NCBI GenBank assembly: GCA_009760855.2
Contig: WPIO01000069.1
Coordinates: forward strand, 612,501 to 674,500
DNA length: 62,000 nt
Source: Cristatella mucedo
Taxonomy: Eukaryota; Bryozoa; Phylactolaemata; Cristatellidae
Reading direction: 5' to 3'
Shown piece by piece: positions 37,936 through 51,900 of the stretch. Position 1 is the first letter of the stretch. Each line of letters opens with the position of its first letter. The notes beneath the pieces are model-generated. The model was not told where the DNA came from, did no database searches, and saw nothing but the letters and a program-made list of their open reading frames with translations. The position numbers and the translations under genes are program-made.

Positions 37936-39329
37936 TCGATGCCTGATTACTATGGACATCAGAATTAAAGTCATCGTGCCTCTAAAGTTAGCAAATAACA
38001 GTCTTATATAACTCACTCATATTATATATATATACACACATTAACATCGATTAGTCAAGACGGTTAAGGCACTCCAGTTGGAGAGGGCCTGGTGTTGATT
38101 TTAAAATCCAAGTAACACTTTGTTGGTCTCCAGTAGGCCAGAGAATTCCAATAAAAATTTCCATGCAAAGCTTGCCATGGCCTACTTCCTTTCTACTCAG
38201 CCACACTAATGGATCAGATAAAATTCTCTTAAGAAAACATACACACACACAAATGTATTATCAGTTATTATTATTGCTATTAGAGCAGTACCGATTCACA
38301 GTAATCTCAGTTCCTCCAAGGACGATAAATTAGCGGTAAATCATCTCATTGCAAGCCGGGTGGTCACGAACGCTATTGGTCTGCACGTCAGACGCTGCAG
38401 AGCTCAATTCCAACATTCTCCGGAAAACTTGTATCTCTCTTGCAGCCACAAATACTACCTCTTCGCCAGCTGTCCTGCTGTTACCTACTCGGCAGTGCTA
38501 CTGAAACTACCAAGCTTTTTTGATTCGTGTCACGAAGTCTATTCGCTACCGCTATGAACTAAACAAAGTTCTCCAATGCAGCATCTGCTTAGCCTTAGCA
38601 GTTGAGTGGAGTTACTGCCAGAAGTAGGAACCTCCACATTTAACGGTAGTTAGGGATAGCCACGCGATCGGAAACGAGCACCCTAGCTCATAAGCCACGC
38701 AGATACGACCGGGCATCAATTCAAACTGGCAACATTCGTAAGGTACTTGCTTTTGGTTTACCCTCCCCACCAAGGGGGTAGGCAGGACCCAATTAACATC
38801 TAATCTGCAGAAGCCGTATCCTCCACGTCTGCGACACTGCGATTATCCGCAAGGGGAGCGCTTGTCTAAAAGCCGGAAGCATGGCCGTAAGTTCAAAGTT
38901 TGAATGCAAGCTGCACTGATCGGAATGTTCACAAGCAGGATCCTACGCTGTGCACGTAGGATGTAAGTGTTTACAGTAGTCGCGAAAAAGGCATATAAAA
39001 ACATTTACCAGCACAAAAGCTTAAGTTAATAAAGGTAGCATCATTTCAAAAGGACGCGTTCCGTGGGATCATCACACTTCTATACAATAACAGCGGTGCT
39101 TAGGAGTTTTGAGTGACCTACCAGTACCAGCCGTGGAGGTGGCCATTTTCCAAGTGCGGTATTACTTGAACAGTAAGCAATTTAACAACAACCAGAGTTG
39201 TATCAATTAATTTCAATATAATTAATTCTCTTTCTTTTTTATGTAAGTAATCATGGCTTTTCATGCACATTTGGTGTATGCATTTCATTTTTAATACCGC
39301 CGATAATCGTCCGGTTCCGTAGCTCATGT
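37936..39329. other. no recognised gene
   Basis: Includes a short TA/CA tract near 38024-38042. A minus-strand frame at 39118-39339 starts just opposite the HEAT-like gene promoter, but it shows no domain. Confidence 0.35.
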
Positions 39330-39575
39330 AAACAAACATGGCGCCAAGCGTTGGATCTAACTGCCGGCGGCTGAAACCTAGGTGCAGCTCCCTACCGTGT
39401 CTCTGCGCTCTTAGCCGTTGACCTATGTGAGACAGGTAATTTTAAATGTATCGCTGTTGTCAATTACTTCCATTTGTGGAGCGATTGATATGATTTTTCG
39501 TAAACTTTAAGCCGTGCCTGGCGCACAATACTTAGGCCTGTCGATTGATTCTGCGTTCCCATAGTACCAATCAAC
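39330..39575 (+). promoter_or_regulatory. promoter/5'UTR region of the HEAT-like gene
   Basis: ACATGGCGCCAAG at 39336-39348 combines a GCCAT (YY1-like) and a TTGGCGCCA-like (E2F-type) word in a locally GC-rich stretch. An upstream ATG at 39338 opens a 27-codon frame that ends with TGA at 39419-39421. A GTAATT donor-like site follows at about 39436. No TATA box is seen. Motif matches only. Confidence 0.3.
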
Positions 39576-39994
39576 ATGAATGATAAAACGGAGCGGTATG
39601 TGAACGAAATCAAGGCCGCTATCACCAGTGAAGCCGAGCTAGGCTGTCTTACCCAATTGATCAGATATTTAGAAGCTAACGGTGCCGGCGCTGCAAGCGC
39701 TGACGAAGAGAAGTGCCGCGAAGATGACGACCTAGAAGCGAAGTACCTGCTCTCCGCCGCCGCCGCCTCATCCAGCTCGGCCAAGCAACCTACATTGGTA
39801 CCTATTGAATTCGTGTTTCCTGTCAAGGAGGATCTATGTGACTTTGTCGTGTACGTTTTCCTGAGACGGTACGGTTGGTCGGAGACAATCGCCAGTGAGA
39901 CCGTTCACAGAATGAAACGCACCGGCCGCACTTCCTTTATCGAATCGGAACTTAAGGCTCCAATTAACAGCGTTTTGGATGATTATTTGTCTTG
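39576..39994 (+). CDS. HEAT-like gene exon 1
   Basis: 139 codons plus two bases, from ATG 39576 to donor GTAAGT at 39995. Without splicing the frame would end at the TAA inside that donor (39996-39998), which explains the apparent 140-residue protein. Its GC-rich coding bias differs from the surroundings. Confidence 0.8.
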
Positions 39995-42900
39995 GTAAGT
40001 TAGCTGTATGTGACCGCCTCGTTTTATTTTTCTTCTATCAAGTGAGCATTCGTCAAGACGTGTTTGCCATTCGATGGCCGTATTCACTAATAAGATTGTA
40101 TGCAACTCATATTTTGAATTCTTCCGCATCGCATCTAAAATCATCATGTCGTCCGTGAGCGTTTTCGGGGTTATCGTTACAGGATGAGTGCCCAGAGGAT
40201 TAGCCTGGCGATGCTGCATGCTTATATTTTCGCACTGGATCGAGGTGATTTTTGTCGTTCATATCCTGCTGCTAATGAGCGAAAAATGACGACCTTGAAC
40301 TTTCTCGGAGCATTCATAGCTTTGAATTTGCCTTTTGACTCGTGCAGACTAACATTGACTCAGCCAACACGATCCATTTTGCTGCATTTTCTTATTCTCT
40401 TGTATGTATGTATGTATGTATGCATGTATTTTGTATCTCCGTCTGTAACTCCACAAAGCCATAAAGACTATGTGGGTGTTACACAGGAGAGTTTTGTATA
40501 GCGCACTCACAGCCTAAACGGCTTTTGGTACTCATTCGGTAGCCAACAGACTTCATGAAATAAAGAGAAAATGGGAAGCATTGCAGAGTCAGGAGAGCAG
40601 TTGAGGTAGTGAGTAGCATGGAAGTAGCAGCTCAGGACCACTGAAAAGGATGAGCTATAGTCGGCAGCAGCTGAATACTTGTCGTTGCATAAGAATTGTG
40701 GAAGCGATTTCCACAGTCTAGGACCTGCAGAGCTAAAGCTTCTGTCGCCAACGGTCTTTAAGCAGAAGAATGGAACAGCTAACTTATTGTCCACAAAAGA
40801 CCTGAGGGCGCGAACAGGCTGAAGCTGATACAACAGTTCAGCTAGGTACGAAGGAGCCAAGCCGTGGCGGGCCTTGTGGGTCAGCGTAAGAACTTTGCTC
40901 TGTATCCTTTGCTCAACCGGCATCCATCCTAGCTCTTTTAGCAAAGGAGACACGTGTTCAAACCTCTGGAACTTGAAGACTTGCCTTGCAGCCATATTCA
41001 TAGTCAGCTGCAGTAGCCTAGTTGCTTTCTTTGGTAGCCCAGCCAAAAGGGAATTACAATAATCAAGCCGAGACAGAACTAAGGAGCTAGTTAAATTTTT
41101 TGAAAACCACTGTGGAAGACAGCTCCTAATCATAGATAGGGATCGGAGGTGATGGCTAGCTGTAGAAGCAGTCTTCTGAATGAAGCTTTTAAAATTGAGG
41201 CAGCTGTCGAAAACGACATCTAAATTTCGAGCAGGTGGTGATGATCGCACAACAGAATCACCGGTTAGAGGAGCACAGCCTTTTAATCTAGCCACACACT
41301 TAGGGTGTCCTATGAGCAGCAGTTTTGTTTTATCGTTGATTAATTTCAGGAAGTTTTCCGACATCCAGGATCGAATGTCAGTAAGGCAAGCACTCAGTTT
41401 ATCAGTTGCTGCAGCAGATTCCGACGATTTGAATGACAAAAACAGCTGAGTATCGGCAGCATAAAAGTGATATCCTATTCCATGGGCCTTAATCACTTTT
41501 TTGAGAGGTTGAGTATAAATGTAGAACAGCAAGGGACCGAGTACAGACCTTTGAGGGACTCCACAGGTCACCAGTCTCGTGTGTGAGAAATGACCCCCAC
41601 ACGACACGCATTGAACACGATCAGACAAGTACGATTTAAACCACGCCAATGCCTCGTCTGCCAGACCGATCGTTGTTATCAATCGTTCAAGTAGATTCAC
41701 AGATCATAATCCCCCAAAAGACTAATCTGACTACAACTAACTGCACAAGACTGGCCTGTCTATGTCATTAATGGGGTCTTGCTAATATTTTGAAAGGCAG
41801 CTTTCGATATTAATCCCGGTGGTGTGCTTTCTTTTATCAATATACTTATTAACCTCGATGACCTTGTAACGGTTATATGTGCTCTCTTTGCTCCCTTCTT
41901 GAGAACATCTGGAAAAGCCACTCCTCGAAATTTTCAGGCTGTCCGTGACCTTGCCGTGACCTTAGCACTTTCTTAGTTCAGGCTATGCTACGGTTGTGCT
42001 GCTGTATTCATACCGCTTTACCAGGTGCATGCTAGCCAATCCTTGCTAACCACAGATTTGGCTCTATGCACAAGCATCAGGCTGTATTCGTCTTATTCAT
42101 CTAGAACTCACTGTTTTGGACATGTGTTAATCCGTACATTCAGCTGTTTCAACGACACTTGCTTCCTAGAGGCAGGATTTTCAGCATATTGATAATGGTT
42201 AAAGACATAGAATGCTGCTATTAGAGTTGCTAATTAGCTGCTTTGATTCATTGATCATTGATTTTAAACTGCTGACCTTTGATAAACCTAATCAAGCTGT
42301 CATTGAGTCAACAAAAACCGAATGACCAAATCGTCACACCTGGCACCGTGGGAGCCATTGAGACCTCGTATGCATATGGTGCTGGTCCACGGGGAGTGTG
42401 ATTGTGAAAAATCTGTGCTGGTTGGAGGAAACCCGCCTCTTTGCTTTGAGCAACTGGATGCTCACAGAGAGCGAGAGAGAGAGACAGACAGACAGACTGA
42501 CTGACTGACTGACAAACAGACAGAGAGGGAGAGAGAGAGAGAGAGATGGGGAGAGATGATCCACGAGGATACATCGACAAGCCTTTCTTTTGAGACATTA
42601 GTATGGCTGGCCAATTTGCCATGGGTACTGATATCGGGGAGCCGGGAATTGACAGGTGGTAGACTGAGCATAAGCAGCTTGCCAAAGGACTCAGAACGTG
42701 CGACTGTATTAGTGAAGTTCGAGCACCGTGACCACTGGGATACGCCTAGGGTAGTTGCTCCTCCAGTGAGAGCAGTGTCTTGGCAAACAGGTGGGCAAAT
42801 GGCTTTCGGCTACTTAAAATTACCCATTTTTGGCCCTGCATAGACAGGCATACTACAATAAAATTGGTTCATGCATATGTGACATCTTATCTTGACTTTT

Positions 42901-45900
42901 GTAACTCACTCCTTGCTTTGCAATCAGGCGCTTACACTTGAGGCTACAGTTAATAATAATAATAATAATACACTTTACAAAGCGCCCTCAGAGAACTCAA
43001 TCTCTCTCTAGGCACTTCACATTTGCTGCAAAGAGAAATGCAATTGATCATCAATTGCATTTCCTCCAATTGCATTTCCTTCAATCATTGAGCATCAATT
43101 ACTAACTACTAGTGTTTAATAAGCAACAGTTAAACTTGTCTGTCGTGAGCATTGCAGTAGCTACATCCCATCGCTTCTTGTCCACCTATACTTGCTCTCG
43201 ATCAAACAGCATGTTAACTTGAAGGTTGTGTCACTCACTTTTAGGTCTCATTATTCTCTGGCTCTTGCATACCCATCAGGTCTTCTCCCCACAAGGCTAG
43301 GCATTGTGCCGGCAGCTTTTTTTGCTCAAATTGTGTGGCTACGATTCTCAAATTCTACGATAAATCAATATCTCGGGCGAATCTCAAATCCTTTGGAGAC
43401 CGTGCCTTTAGTCTGTATCCTCGAAAAGCCTGGAGCATACTCTCGACTGACATCACGACTTTTCCTGACTTTACATTTAAAAAGAACCTAAACGCATACC
43501 TGTTTCTCTCTGCATTTGGTGGGTCCTTGTAATTTGTGCAGTGTGTACTTATGTGTTCTGACATCACTGTGCATGCTACCACTAACCATATTTGCATGTT
43601 GACACTATGCACGTCACCTCTAACCATGTTATACTTGTGGACTTGTGGATATTAAAAATAATAATAAGAGTACATTTGTATCTCCCTGTATGAACTGAAT
43701 CTCTAGGCACTTTATAGATGCTGCATATAAACCATTACCAGATGTTGGGTCGTAAAATCCACAAGCAGCAGGCATAGTGTAATCAGTACATGCACACGAA
43801 GGACGAATCACAAAGATTCACTAAATGCTGTAATAAGCAGGTGCGTTTTTAAGCTTGTTTTTAAATGTTGCCATGTCAGGGGACGTTGTGACATGCATCG
43901 GTAGTGAGTTCCAGGTTTTGGGAACATAGAAAGTAATACGTAGTAGTAATATTTCACCAACGTTTGATCATGGTTACTTTCGAGGATTCGTAAATTGCCT
44001 AGAAAAAGTTAAATTTATTATAGTTAATATGTAATTAAGTTATCTGAGGGTGCTTTACAACTGTATCGTTAACTTTGTTATTATTATGAATGTAGCTGGG
44101 CTATTTGACATCAGCCGAAGCCAAGCGCCACTGCCTTTGCCAGACACGCAGGTACCAGGCTTGGGCACACGGGCCGGTCGTACTTGCTGCTGCTTGCTCT
44201 GTGCCACTTGTCTTGCTAACTGAGTAGCAAAAATAGTCGTTTCAAAAGAAGTGGACAAGTCGTCGTGGAGACAGTTTGCAGCTTTTGGGATGAGTAAAAT
44301 AGACCATTTGCTGTGATCAATGGGAACCATGGACAGTGTAGTCGTGAGATCGTCGTGATGTGTGCTGACCTCTGTAGAACTCGTCCAAGTAATTGGGCAC
44401 TGCATGCACATTGTTGACCTGCCTTAGAATCTGGCATGCCGTGCCTGCAATTTGGCCTGGTTGGCTCACTTTTTTTTGAGTAGCCAGTTAGCCAAGCTAG
44501 CCCATGTAGGCCGAGCTAAGTACTGCTTGCAGCAGTGTATGCATGCCCTTTCATTGCTCGTGCTTTTTCTTGAGCTTGGCTTGTCTGGTTGTGTTTAGCT
44601 TCCGGTCATCACCTAGTGCGGAAGCTGCTGGTAACTCACGCGATGACTTGGCTGACTAGGCATTTCTCAGAGATGGATGTGTTGCTGTTCGACCAGGCTA
44701 AGGTAGGTTGAGAATCACATAAAAAGAAGAAATTAGGCAGTGGAGAGAGAATATGAGCATTATGCTATGCCGGGTATGTATGGGAATTTTGTGAGATTTG
44801 TATATTGCTGAAGCATATATTGCAGAAGAAAAGATAGTGCAAATTCATTAAAAATGCATTATATATATGTATAATCTATATATATACATAAATATTACAG
44901 AAGTAGAAGGAAAGAGAAAGAGATAGAGATTAGTGTGAGCATGTGAATTGCTGTGGCTTCTTCCCATTTCCTAGCTGGCTGTCCTCGGCGGATTTTACAT
45001 AGGCTTTAAAGCCTAAGTCTGTTGAACATCAATCTTCGTGAATAGCCAGTTACAACTGACTGACTATGCTTCTGTGCCGAGCTCGAACCAGGCAAAAAAT
45101 ATTTTCTCCGTGTACTATATAGAAATATAATTGTAGTAAGGCATTTGATAATCTCTTTCTGGGCACCTTACATTTGCCGCAAAGGAATCACGATCGAATG
45201 GTTAGTGTTAGCATACAATAATAATAATAATGTACTTGATAAAGCGCCCTCAGAGAACTTAATCTCTTTCTAGGCGCTTTACATTTGCTGCAAAGGGAAA
45301 TGCAATTGAATGGTAAGAAAAATCATGCTTGAAAAACAAACAAAATGAATAACATGGTTAGGGGTGACATGCACATGGTCAATAAATAACAAGATTAACA
45401 TGGTTAGGGGTGACATGCACAGGGTCAGCACGCAGAGGCACATAACGGTCGAATCACTGGGAACCACTTAATGCTGTAGTAGATAGATGTGTTTTTAGTT
45501 TCTTTTTAAATGTGGACAGGTCAGATGTCGTGACGCAAGTCGGAAGGGACTTCCAGGCTTTGGGAGCATACGAATTAAAGGCACGGTCTCCAAAGGGTTT
45601 GAGATTTGTAAGAGGCATGGGTAAACACTTAGATTCCGAAAAGTGGGTGATACGATGCATAGCCAGGTGGGATTGTAGATCTGATAATTAGGCTGAAGCC
45701 AAAGAATGAAGGGACCTAAACGTGAGTGACAAAACCTTACAGTCGATGCTTTGCTTGACTGGGAGCCACTGCAGATCGGCGAGAAGTGGTGTGATTTGGC
45801 AACTTCGACGCTCACGACAGACAAGCCTAGCTGCAGAGTTTTGCACTGGCTGTAAGTGCATGAGTGCACAGGCCGGTAAACCAGCAAGCAGTGAGTTACA

Positions 45901-48900
45901 GAAATCAAGACAGGATGTCGCAAATTCATGAACCAAGTTAGATGTGGTACCCTTGTCTAAATAATCTCGAATTTTTAGAAGTGCTATGTAGCTGAAAGTA
46001 GGCAGACTTGACTGTAGAGTGGATGCGATTGTCGAATGAAAGGTCACTCTTGGAACATGATACCTAGATTTCGTGCAGATTCAGCAGATGTACTGACAGA
46101 GCCGATTTGAACATTAATAATATTAATAATAATAATGTACTTGATAAAGCGCCCTCAGAGAACTTAATCTCTTTCTAGGCGCTTTAAATTTGCTGCAAAG
46201 GGAAACGCGATTGAATCGTGAGTATTGTCATGCTTGATAAACAGCATCAATAACATGGTTAGGGGTGACATGCACAGGGTCAGCATGCAAATGTAGTTAG
46301 AAGATTGTAAATCATGTGAACCCAATAAATTTTGTAATAAGTAGATAAGTTTTAGCTTCTTTTTGAGTTTCGTAAAGTAATAGATGTTGTGCCACAAGTA
46401 AGTCGGGAGTAAGTTCCATGCTTTGGGAGCATAGGAAATAAAGGCAGGTTCACCAAAGGATTTGAGGGAGGACAGGAAATCATCCCTGGTGTCGCTAGTC
46501 TGCTTCACTTCGTTTTGCTAGCTTGCCAGTGTGTTTGGGTCATTATCTTGATGCTCAATGTAACGACCCCCTAGCCGATTGTTGGAACTTTGAAATTAAA
46601 AATAACGACTAACAATAACTTGTGTAAAGTACTTTTGTGACTAATCCTTTTTTGGTGCTGATGAAGTGACCTAGCCTGTCACCTGATTTGAACCCCATAG
46701 AATGACTTTGAAGTGATAGCAACTGGCTGCTGGGGCAGGGTGTTCAGCCTACACCAGTTGCCAACCTTTTCTGTATAACTGAGGCTCTGTGAAGTTAAGG
46801 TGCTCGCCCCGACCAAGGTCTGACTGAGGTCGTGGGCTCGAGCCCCGAGGCATATGTGAAGCACCTGAATAGAGATTAAGTTCTCTTGGGGCGCTATATA
46901 AATGAACTATATTATTATTTTTATTAATGGACTGCAGCAGAAGAGACAACAAGGAAACTTGTTGCCTATATGCTTGGCCAGATAAGGGAGGTCATACAGA
47001 GTCTTGTAGGGGTGCCATCAAACTAAACGCATACATGCCAACAGCATATGTTTTACTTTTGGCTGTCCATAAATTCATGCAGCACATCACTTGCATAGTA
47101 TGCTTAGCTTTGCCAAAAAACGTCTTACTGCCGAACGAATTTACAGCCACTGCAGCTGTGGACAAATGGAAAGGCCTTTTTTGACGCTGATTGTACATCG
47201 GGTTTTGTGGTGAGCATCTGCTTTTGATGATGAAAATGCAGAGGTTGTAGTAAACCCTAAGGGCATAGAGTGTCTTTCGAAGCACTCTGCAGTAACTAAA
47301 AATAAAGCATATTTACTTATCAGCGAAAGTGTTATGAACAGTTACAGCATGCATGTAAGCACATTCAGAATGATTCACATGAGCAAATCAATGCTAAGAA
47401 GCCGATACGACGGTGCCTAGGCCAAGCTGATCTGTGTATTTTTTATAACCCATCTAAACTTCTGTGACTCACTATGCAGTAAGGTCTTCATGCCTGTACG
47501 ATAAGATGCTAAAAGTCGGTGCAAAATTCTGCCCATAGGCTTTTCAGTCGGCGGCTGTGAGTGGCAAGTGACGCGAGGCGTAGATCAGCCAGCCGCATAT
47601 CGATGCAAGCCAGGAAAGATGCGGTTGCTGGACATTTCTCTTGTTGGCAAAATTGGCTGCTTTTTCTTTCGATCCTTGCTCGGACAATAGACAGCAAAAT
47701 TCCAGCGACGTTCAAAGAAGGTCGCCGGTTTAGAAGATATATGTTTGTTGGAGATTAATGTTTAGGAGTAAATGCCAAAAACGTATGGAAAAAAGTCCAA
47801 AAATTGAACACATTGTTTATTGTTTTAGTGTTTATTTTTTACCCTTTTGTAGCACGTGTAAATTAGGAATAGGATCCAGAAGTTTTGACGATTTCCAAAT
47901 AAAAGGGATAATGATTATGCTAGCCGTGTCGTATTCAGGAGTAAACCGAAAGCAATATTTGTACAAATAAAATAACTACCAATCCCATCATCATATGCGG
48001 ATTGTCTCTCAACTTGTTGAACCTTGGTTTATCGAGATACATGTTTGCAGCTTTTTTTTTTAGAGGTGCATGCTTGCGAATATTTAAGCACCGTCGTATG
48101 CGGTATAGCTTTATGCCTTGTAATATCCATAACCCGACCACCACTTTAAGGATCATTGCGACATGTGAAATGCAAGCTCACGTCTGGCTGTACATCACTG
48201 CAGTAGTTTATTTATGATTTGTGTTCCATAAGTATTGCTGCACGTGTCATAAAACGTCCTGCAGCAACATGTCATCCAATCGTGGACATGTTTAGCAATA
48301 CTCATCAAACTCAATAACTGAACTGACCTCCTGACTCAGCTATGCTTCTCATTTTAAAAGCCTGGATTAGATACAGAGGTCCTTGCAAACTATCGCCCAG
48401 TTTCCTTTCTTTCTTTCTTGTCAAAGATTCTTGAAAACTGTGTTGCTAAGCAGCTGCATGAACGTATTGAAAAGAATGAAATGTCAGAAACATGTCAATC
48501 AGGGTTCAAGAGGCAGACTCCACTGAAACTGCTATGACATTCTAAGTGGCAACGACGACAGAAATGTCACTGCCCTAGCTCTGCTAGATCTGTCAGCTGC
48601 CTTCGACACCATTGATCACGATGTTCTGCTTGAACGATTAAGAACAACGATCGGTCTGGCAGACGAAGCACTGGCATGATTTAAATCATACTTGTCTGAT
48701 CGTGTTCAATCCGTGTCGTGTGGGGGTCGGGTCTCACACACGAGAGGGGTCACCTGTGGAGTCCGTCAAGGGTCTGCACTCGGTCCCTTGCTGTTCTCCA
48801 TTTATACACAACCTCTGGGAAAAGTTATTAAGACCCATGGAATAGGATATCACTTTTATGCTACTGATACGCAGTTGTATTCGTCATTCAAACCGTCGGA

Positions 48901-51900
48901 ATCTGCTGCAGCAACTGAGAAACTGAATGCTTGCCTTGCCGATATTCGATCTTGGATGTCGGAAAACTTCCTGAAATCAATTGACGATAAAACTGAACTG
49001 CTGCTCATAGGACACCCTAAGCGTGTGGCTGGATTAAAAGTCTTTGCTCTTCTAATATTTGATCCTGTTGTGCGATCATCACCACGTGCTCGACATTTAG
49101 GTGTCATTTTCGACAGCTGCCTCAATTTTTAAAGCTTCATTCATAAGACTACTTCTACATCTAGCCATCATGCCCGGCCCCTATCCAAGATTAGGCGCTG
49201 TCTTCCACGGTGGCTTGTAAAAATTTTAACTAGCTCCTTAGTTCTGTCTCGGCTTGGTTATTGTAATTTCCTTTTGGGTGGGCTACCAAAGAAAGCAACT
49301 AGGCCACTGCAGCTGACTATGAATATGGCTGCAAGGCAAGTCTTCAAGTCCCAGAGGTTTGAACAATTGTCTCTTTTGCTAAAAGAGCTAGGATTGATTC
49401 CGGTTGAGCAACAGATACGAGCAAAGTTCTTATGCTGACCCACAAGGCCCGCCACGGCTTGGCTCCTTCGTACCTAGCTGAACTGCTGCATCAGTTTCAG
49501 CCTCTTTGTGCCCTCAGGTCCTATGTGGACAATAAATTAGCTGTTCCATTCCTCCGCTTAAAGACCTTTGCCAACAGAAGCTTCAGCTCTGCTAGTCCTA
49601 GACTGTGGAACTTGCTTCCACAATTCTTAGGCAACGACATCTACTCTCCAACTGCCGACTATGGCACATCTTTTTCAGCGGTCCTGAGCTGCTACTTCTA
49701 TGCTACGCACTACCTCAACTGCTCTCCTGACTCTGCTATGCTTCCCACTTTCTCTTTATTTTGTGAGACGAAGTCTGTTGGCTACCGAATGAGTACCGAA
49801 AGCCGCTTAGGCTGTGGGTGCGCTATACAAGACTCTCTTACGTTGTAACACCCACATAGTCTTTATGACTTTGTGGAGTTACAGACGGAGATACATACAT
49901 ACATACATTTTTCTTTGTTTCGTGAGATGACATCTGTTGCCTACCGAATGCTTAGTGAAAATCGCATAGGCTTTGAGTGTGCTGTAGAAAAATCTTCTGA
50001 ATTAACCTACATAGTCATTGGGGAGTTACTTATGGAGATACATTATGTTGCAACCAAAACCAGAAATAAACTAAGCAGAAGGGTTCCCAAAACAGATATT
50101 TAATTCTTTTACACATTGTTTCATTTGTTCATTCGTTTTCATTGTTTAGTTTTTTCCTTGTTTGGTGAGCCGTGATGGCACACTAGGTAAGGCGGTTACT
50201 TTTCAGGACCTCGGTCCGGATGTCGTGGGTTCTAATCCTGCGGTGGGCGATCCTTTATTGCCACCGCAAATGGTGGTGATAGCCTTAAAGGCTCTTCTGT
50301 CTCTATACAAAAGAGGCTGTTAAATCAGCTTGTATTTTGTTTTAATTTAATTTAATTCATATTTTGTCGATGTGTGTTCGTGAAGCATTTGCTTAGGTGC
50401 ACGGGCCATCTGAAAGTTAGATATGTCCCGTGAAGGAAACGTCACGAAGCTTCATTGGCAAATGTATTAGGCTGATACATCTTTGTCAATGTAATGTAAT
50501 GTATCTCCGTCTGTAACTCCACAAAGTCATAAAGACCATGTAGGTGTTACGCAGGAGAGTTTTGTATAGCGTACTCACAGCCTAAGCGGCTTTCGGTACT
50601 CATTCGGTAGCCAACAGACTTCGTCTCGCGCAGCAAAGAGAAAGTGGGAAGCATAGCAGAGTTAGGAGAGCAGTTGAGGTAGTGAGTAGCATAGAAGTAG
50701 CAGTTCAGGACCGCTGAAAAAGATGTGCCATAGTCGGCAGTTGGAGAGTAGATGTCGTTGCGTAAGTTATGGTGCATTCAAGGGCTCTTTCATTCCTTTA
50801 TGCTTTGTCAAGTGTATTATTGTTATTAGTATTACATTGCCTGTACTAGACTAATCAGCAGTAGGTAAGTGGTTCGAATGGCTTCGTCTCATACGTTTAA
50901 TGAGCCAACATCACCCTTGAGCAAGTGCCAGATGAACTGTCGTCTGAAGGGGTTGCGAATTACATGTGGGAATGCATGTTGTATCCGAGCCTACCTTGAG
51001 AGCTTAACATCGGCCAGGGTTTGGGGGTAGGTAATTGGGGGACTCCACAAGATGAAGCTCACATTCGGCATTCTTTAGCATGGGTATAGCTCTTACAGGC
51101 GAGTTGTGCGCTGGCAGCAGCAAATCCATACGCGAGCTGCTTACCGCCTCCCTTCCCCCTTCGCCACTGCATTGCGGACTCTCGGAGTCACCAGTCTTCA
51201 CCGTGTTACAGTGTTTATTCGGCACTCTGCTTGATCATTGAATTCTGCTAACCACATACATACCTTAATGAGTTTGTCCTGCACATGGACCAAGCTGGCA
51301 CGCTAGCCATCTTTCCGTCATTCACTTGATGCAGCTTGAAACTGATTACATGCAAAGCACGGCATTCCGTGCAGTCAGAGCCTCCGTGCAGTGCTCATTA
51401 TGTCAACTCCATTTGGACGTGGCAATACGTTTACTACTGGATTGACTCAATTTCACTGTACTTCTGTTGTAGCACCTGGTCGTGGCCGGGCTAGGCGACT
51501 GTTGGTCTGCCGTCCGGTCGGCATGTGCCGGCAAGCTGGGCCGCTTGCTTGACCGGTTCCAGCTGGAACAGCTCGAGTCCTTCTTCATGAGCATTGTCAC
51601 GGTCAGAAGCCGTTTGCTGAATTCATGCGAACTTTGCGTTTTCTTTTTTATTTGTTCGTACAGTTGCAATGGGTTTGGGCTCGGTGCCTGAGCATCTGAT
51701 ATCAGCTGCATATTTAGCAAGGTGCCTGCACAGTGTTACATTTAATAGGTCGCTCTTGTATCTCAGATTGTTTGTTTGGTTTCCGGCTAGTCAGTCTGGC
51801 TTGGCTGAGATTGACCCAACAGTGAGCTTGCTTCCGTATCTATTATTTTTCACTTTTCTTTCCCCCCCCCCGGCTCGCTTGCTTTTCTTTTCTTCTTCCA

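Noticed and set aside
39118-39339. Divergent minus-strand gene opposite the HEAT-like promoter
   Set aside because: 73 codons without recognisable domain or splice donor at a sensible place; left unannotated.
40507-41700. 397-codon open frame as a possible host gene
   Set aside because: It is LINE-B reverse transcriptase and C-terminal sequence with an (ATAC)n tail and a defective YAAD motif.
42308-42685. Overlapping Ser/Leu-rich and Arg/Glu-rich frames
   Set aside because: Produced by GA, GACA and GACT simple repeats; no domain or splice support.
44219-44310. Extra exon of the HEAT-like gene (open stretch after an AG)
   Set aside because: The phase would break the exon 2 to microexon join, and no donor of fitting phase is present.
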